In this document: positions 12,971 through 13,150 of the stretch, one piece after another | How the letters are laid out: each line of letters begins with the position of its first letter | How positions within the stretch are numbered: the stretch's first letter is position 1 | Source: Candidatus Poribacteria bacterium | GTDB lineage: Bacteria > Abyssobacteria > SURF-5 | Reading direction: 5' to 3' | NCBI GenBank assembly: GCA_016215705.1 | Contig: JACRIR010000105.1 | Location: 1-13,150 of the forward strand | Length of the DNA stretch: 13,150 bases | Translations under genes and position numbers: made by a program | Notes under the pieces: model-generated | Seen by the model: the letters and a program-made list of their open reading frames with translations, nothing else | Database searches by the model: none | Told to the model about the DNA's origin: nothing

Positions 12971-13150
12971 CTACAACCCCAGCAGTTCGAGAGCGCGCTT
13001 CTGTAAAGAAGTCAGTTCGGTTAATATATCGACCGTGCCGGCTTCTGGGGCGGAATTGACCCGACAGCGGTTGCGGCAACGGGTTCCGAGCTCCATCATG
13101 AGTGTATCGAAACTATGGACAGGCAAGCCATGCTGCGTGAGATGTCTTGC
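12971..13150 (-). CDS. C-terminal fragment of a probable transposase, cut by the window edge
   Basis: Reading the minus strand inward from base 13150 gives 59 residues to a TAG at 12971, with no in-frame stop. The sequence includes LPVHSFDTLMMELGTRCRN and ends SLQKRALELLGL. The pattern of a sF..Lm..LgT..RN segment followed by a terminal LT..T.LQ.RALELLG resembles the C-terminus of IS1634-like (IS4 superfamily) transposases as I remember them. The start lies outside the window. The assignment is tentative because only the tail is seen; it could be another protein. If it is a transposase, one end of the element should lie between about 12880 and 12970. Confidence 0.4.
   Translation of the reverse strand, partial: ARHLTQHGLPVHSFDTLMMELGTRCRNRCRVNSAPEAGTVDILTELTSLQKRALELLGL

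Overview
The window carries nine complete protein genes, one partial gene at the right edge, and intergenic spaces unusually rich in palindromic repeats. No rRNA, tRNA or CRISPR array was seen. The gene content points to an anaerobic, probably uncultured, Gram-negative-type bacterium. The evidence is a ferredoxin-linked 2-oxoacid oxidoreductase, a lipoprotein signal peptide, several Shine-Dalgarno sites and sigma70-like promoters. The phylum cannot be fixed from the sequence. The intergenic repeat modules (CCGCAAAGGCGCAAAG, GTCATTCTGAG...GAAGAATCTC, CTTCGACAAGCTCGG) resemble short dispersed repeats of environmental bacterial genomes.

Left part (1-3590, minus strand): a four-subunit 2-oxoacid:ferredoxin oxidoreductase operon in the order ferredoxin (delta), alpha (VorB-type), beta (TPP-binding), gamma. 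It would oxidatively decarboxylate 2-oxoacids, probably branched-chain ones, to acyl-CoA while reducing ferredoxin. Ferredoxin and alpha are 6 bp apart. Alpha and beta are separated by about 380 bp filled by a three-layer nested inverted-repeat element. A second composite element with the same outer repeat lies upstream of the operon, and a perfect 20-bp palindrome lies downstream.

Middle (3589-7550): a minus-strand NAD-dependent D-2-hydroxyacid dehydrogenase and a divergent plus-strand 802-residue membrane protein. The membrane protein has an N-terminal von Willebrand A domain, a transmembrane helix, a degenerate FHA domain and a C-terminal domain I cannot name. Each gene has a near-consensus sigma70 promoter (TTGAAA-17-TATAAT and TTGACA-17-TAAAAT). 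The long leader of the vWA/FHA gene holds a perfect CRP-like site (TGTGA-N6-TCACA). The gene ends at a hairpin with 30-nt arms, which it shares with the convergent downstream gene.

Right part (7600-12660, minus strand): a compact three-gene operon of an IlvD/Edd-family dehydratase, a membrane-anchored M28 zinc peptidase (12-bp gap) and a lipoprotein with a thioredoxin-like domain and TPR repeats (4-bp ATGA overlap). The dehydratase keeps the iron-sulfur cysteines but seems to have altered magnesium ligands, so its substrate is open. Upstream of its promoter are a purine-rich tract of about 220 bp with a tandem 14-bp repeat and a G-quadruplex motif, then the C-terminus of a probable transposase running off the right edge.

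I see no defence system or similarly dramatic new system. The best candidates for something undescribed are the vWA-TM-FHA protein with its CRP-like site, the divergent dehydratase/peptidase/lipoprotein operon, and the nested palindromes inside the oxidoreductase operon.
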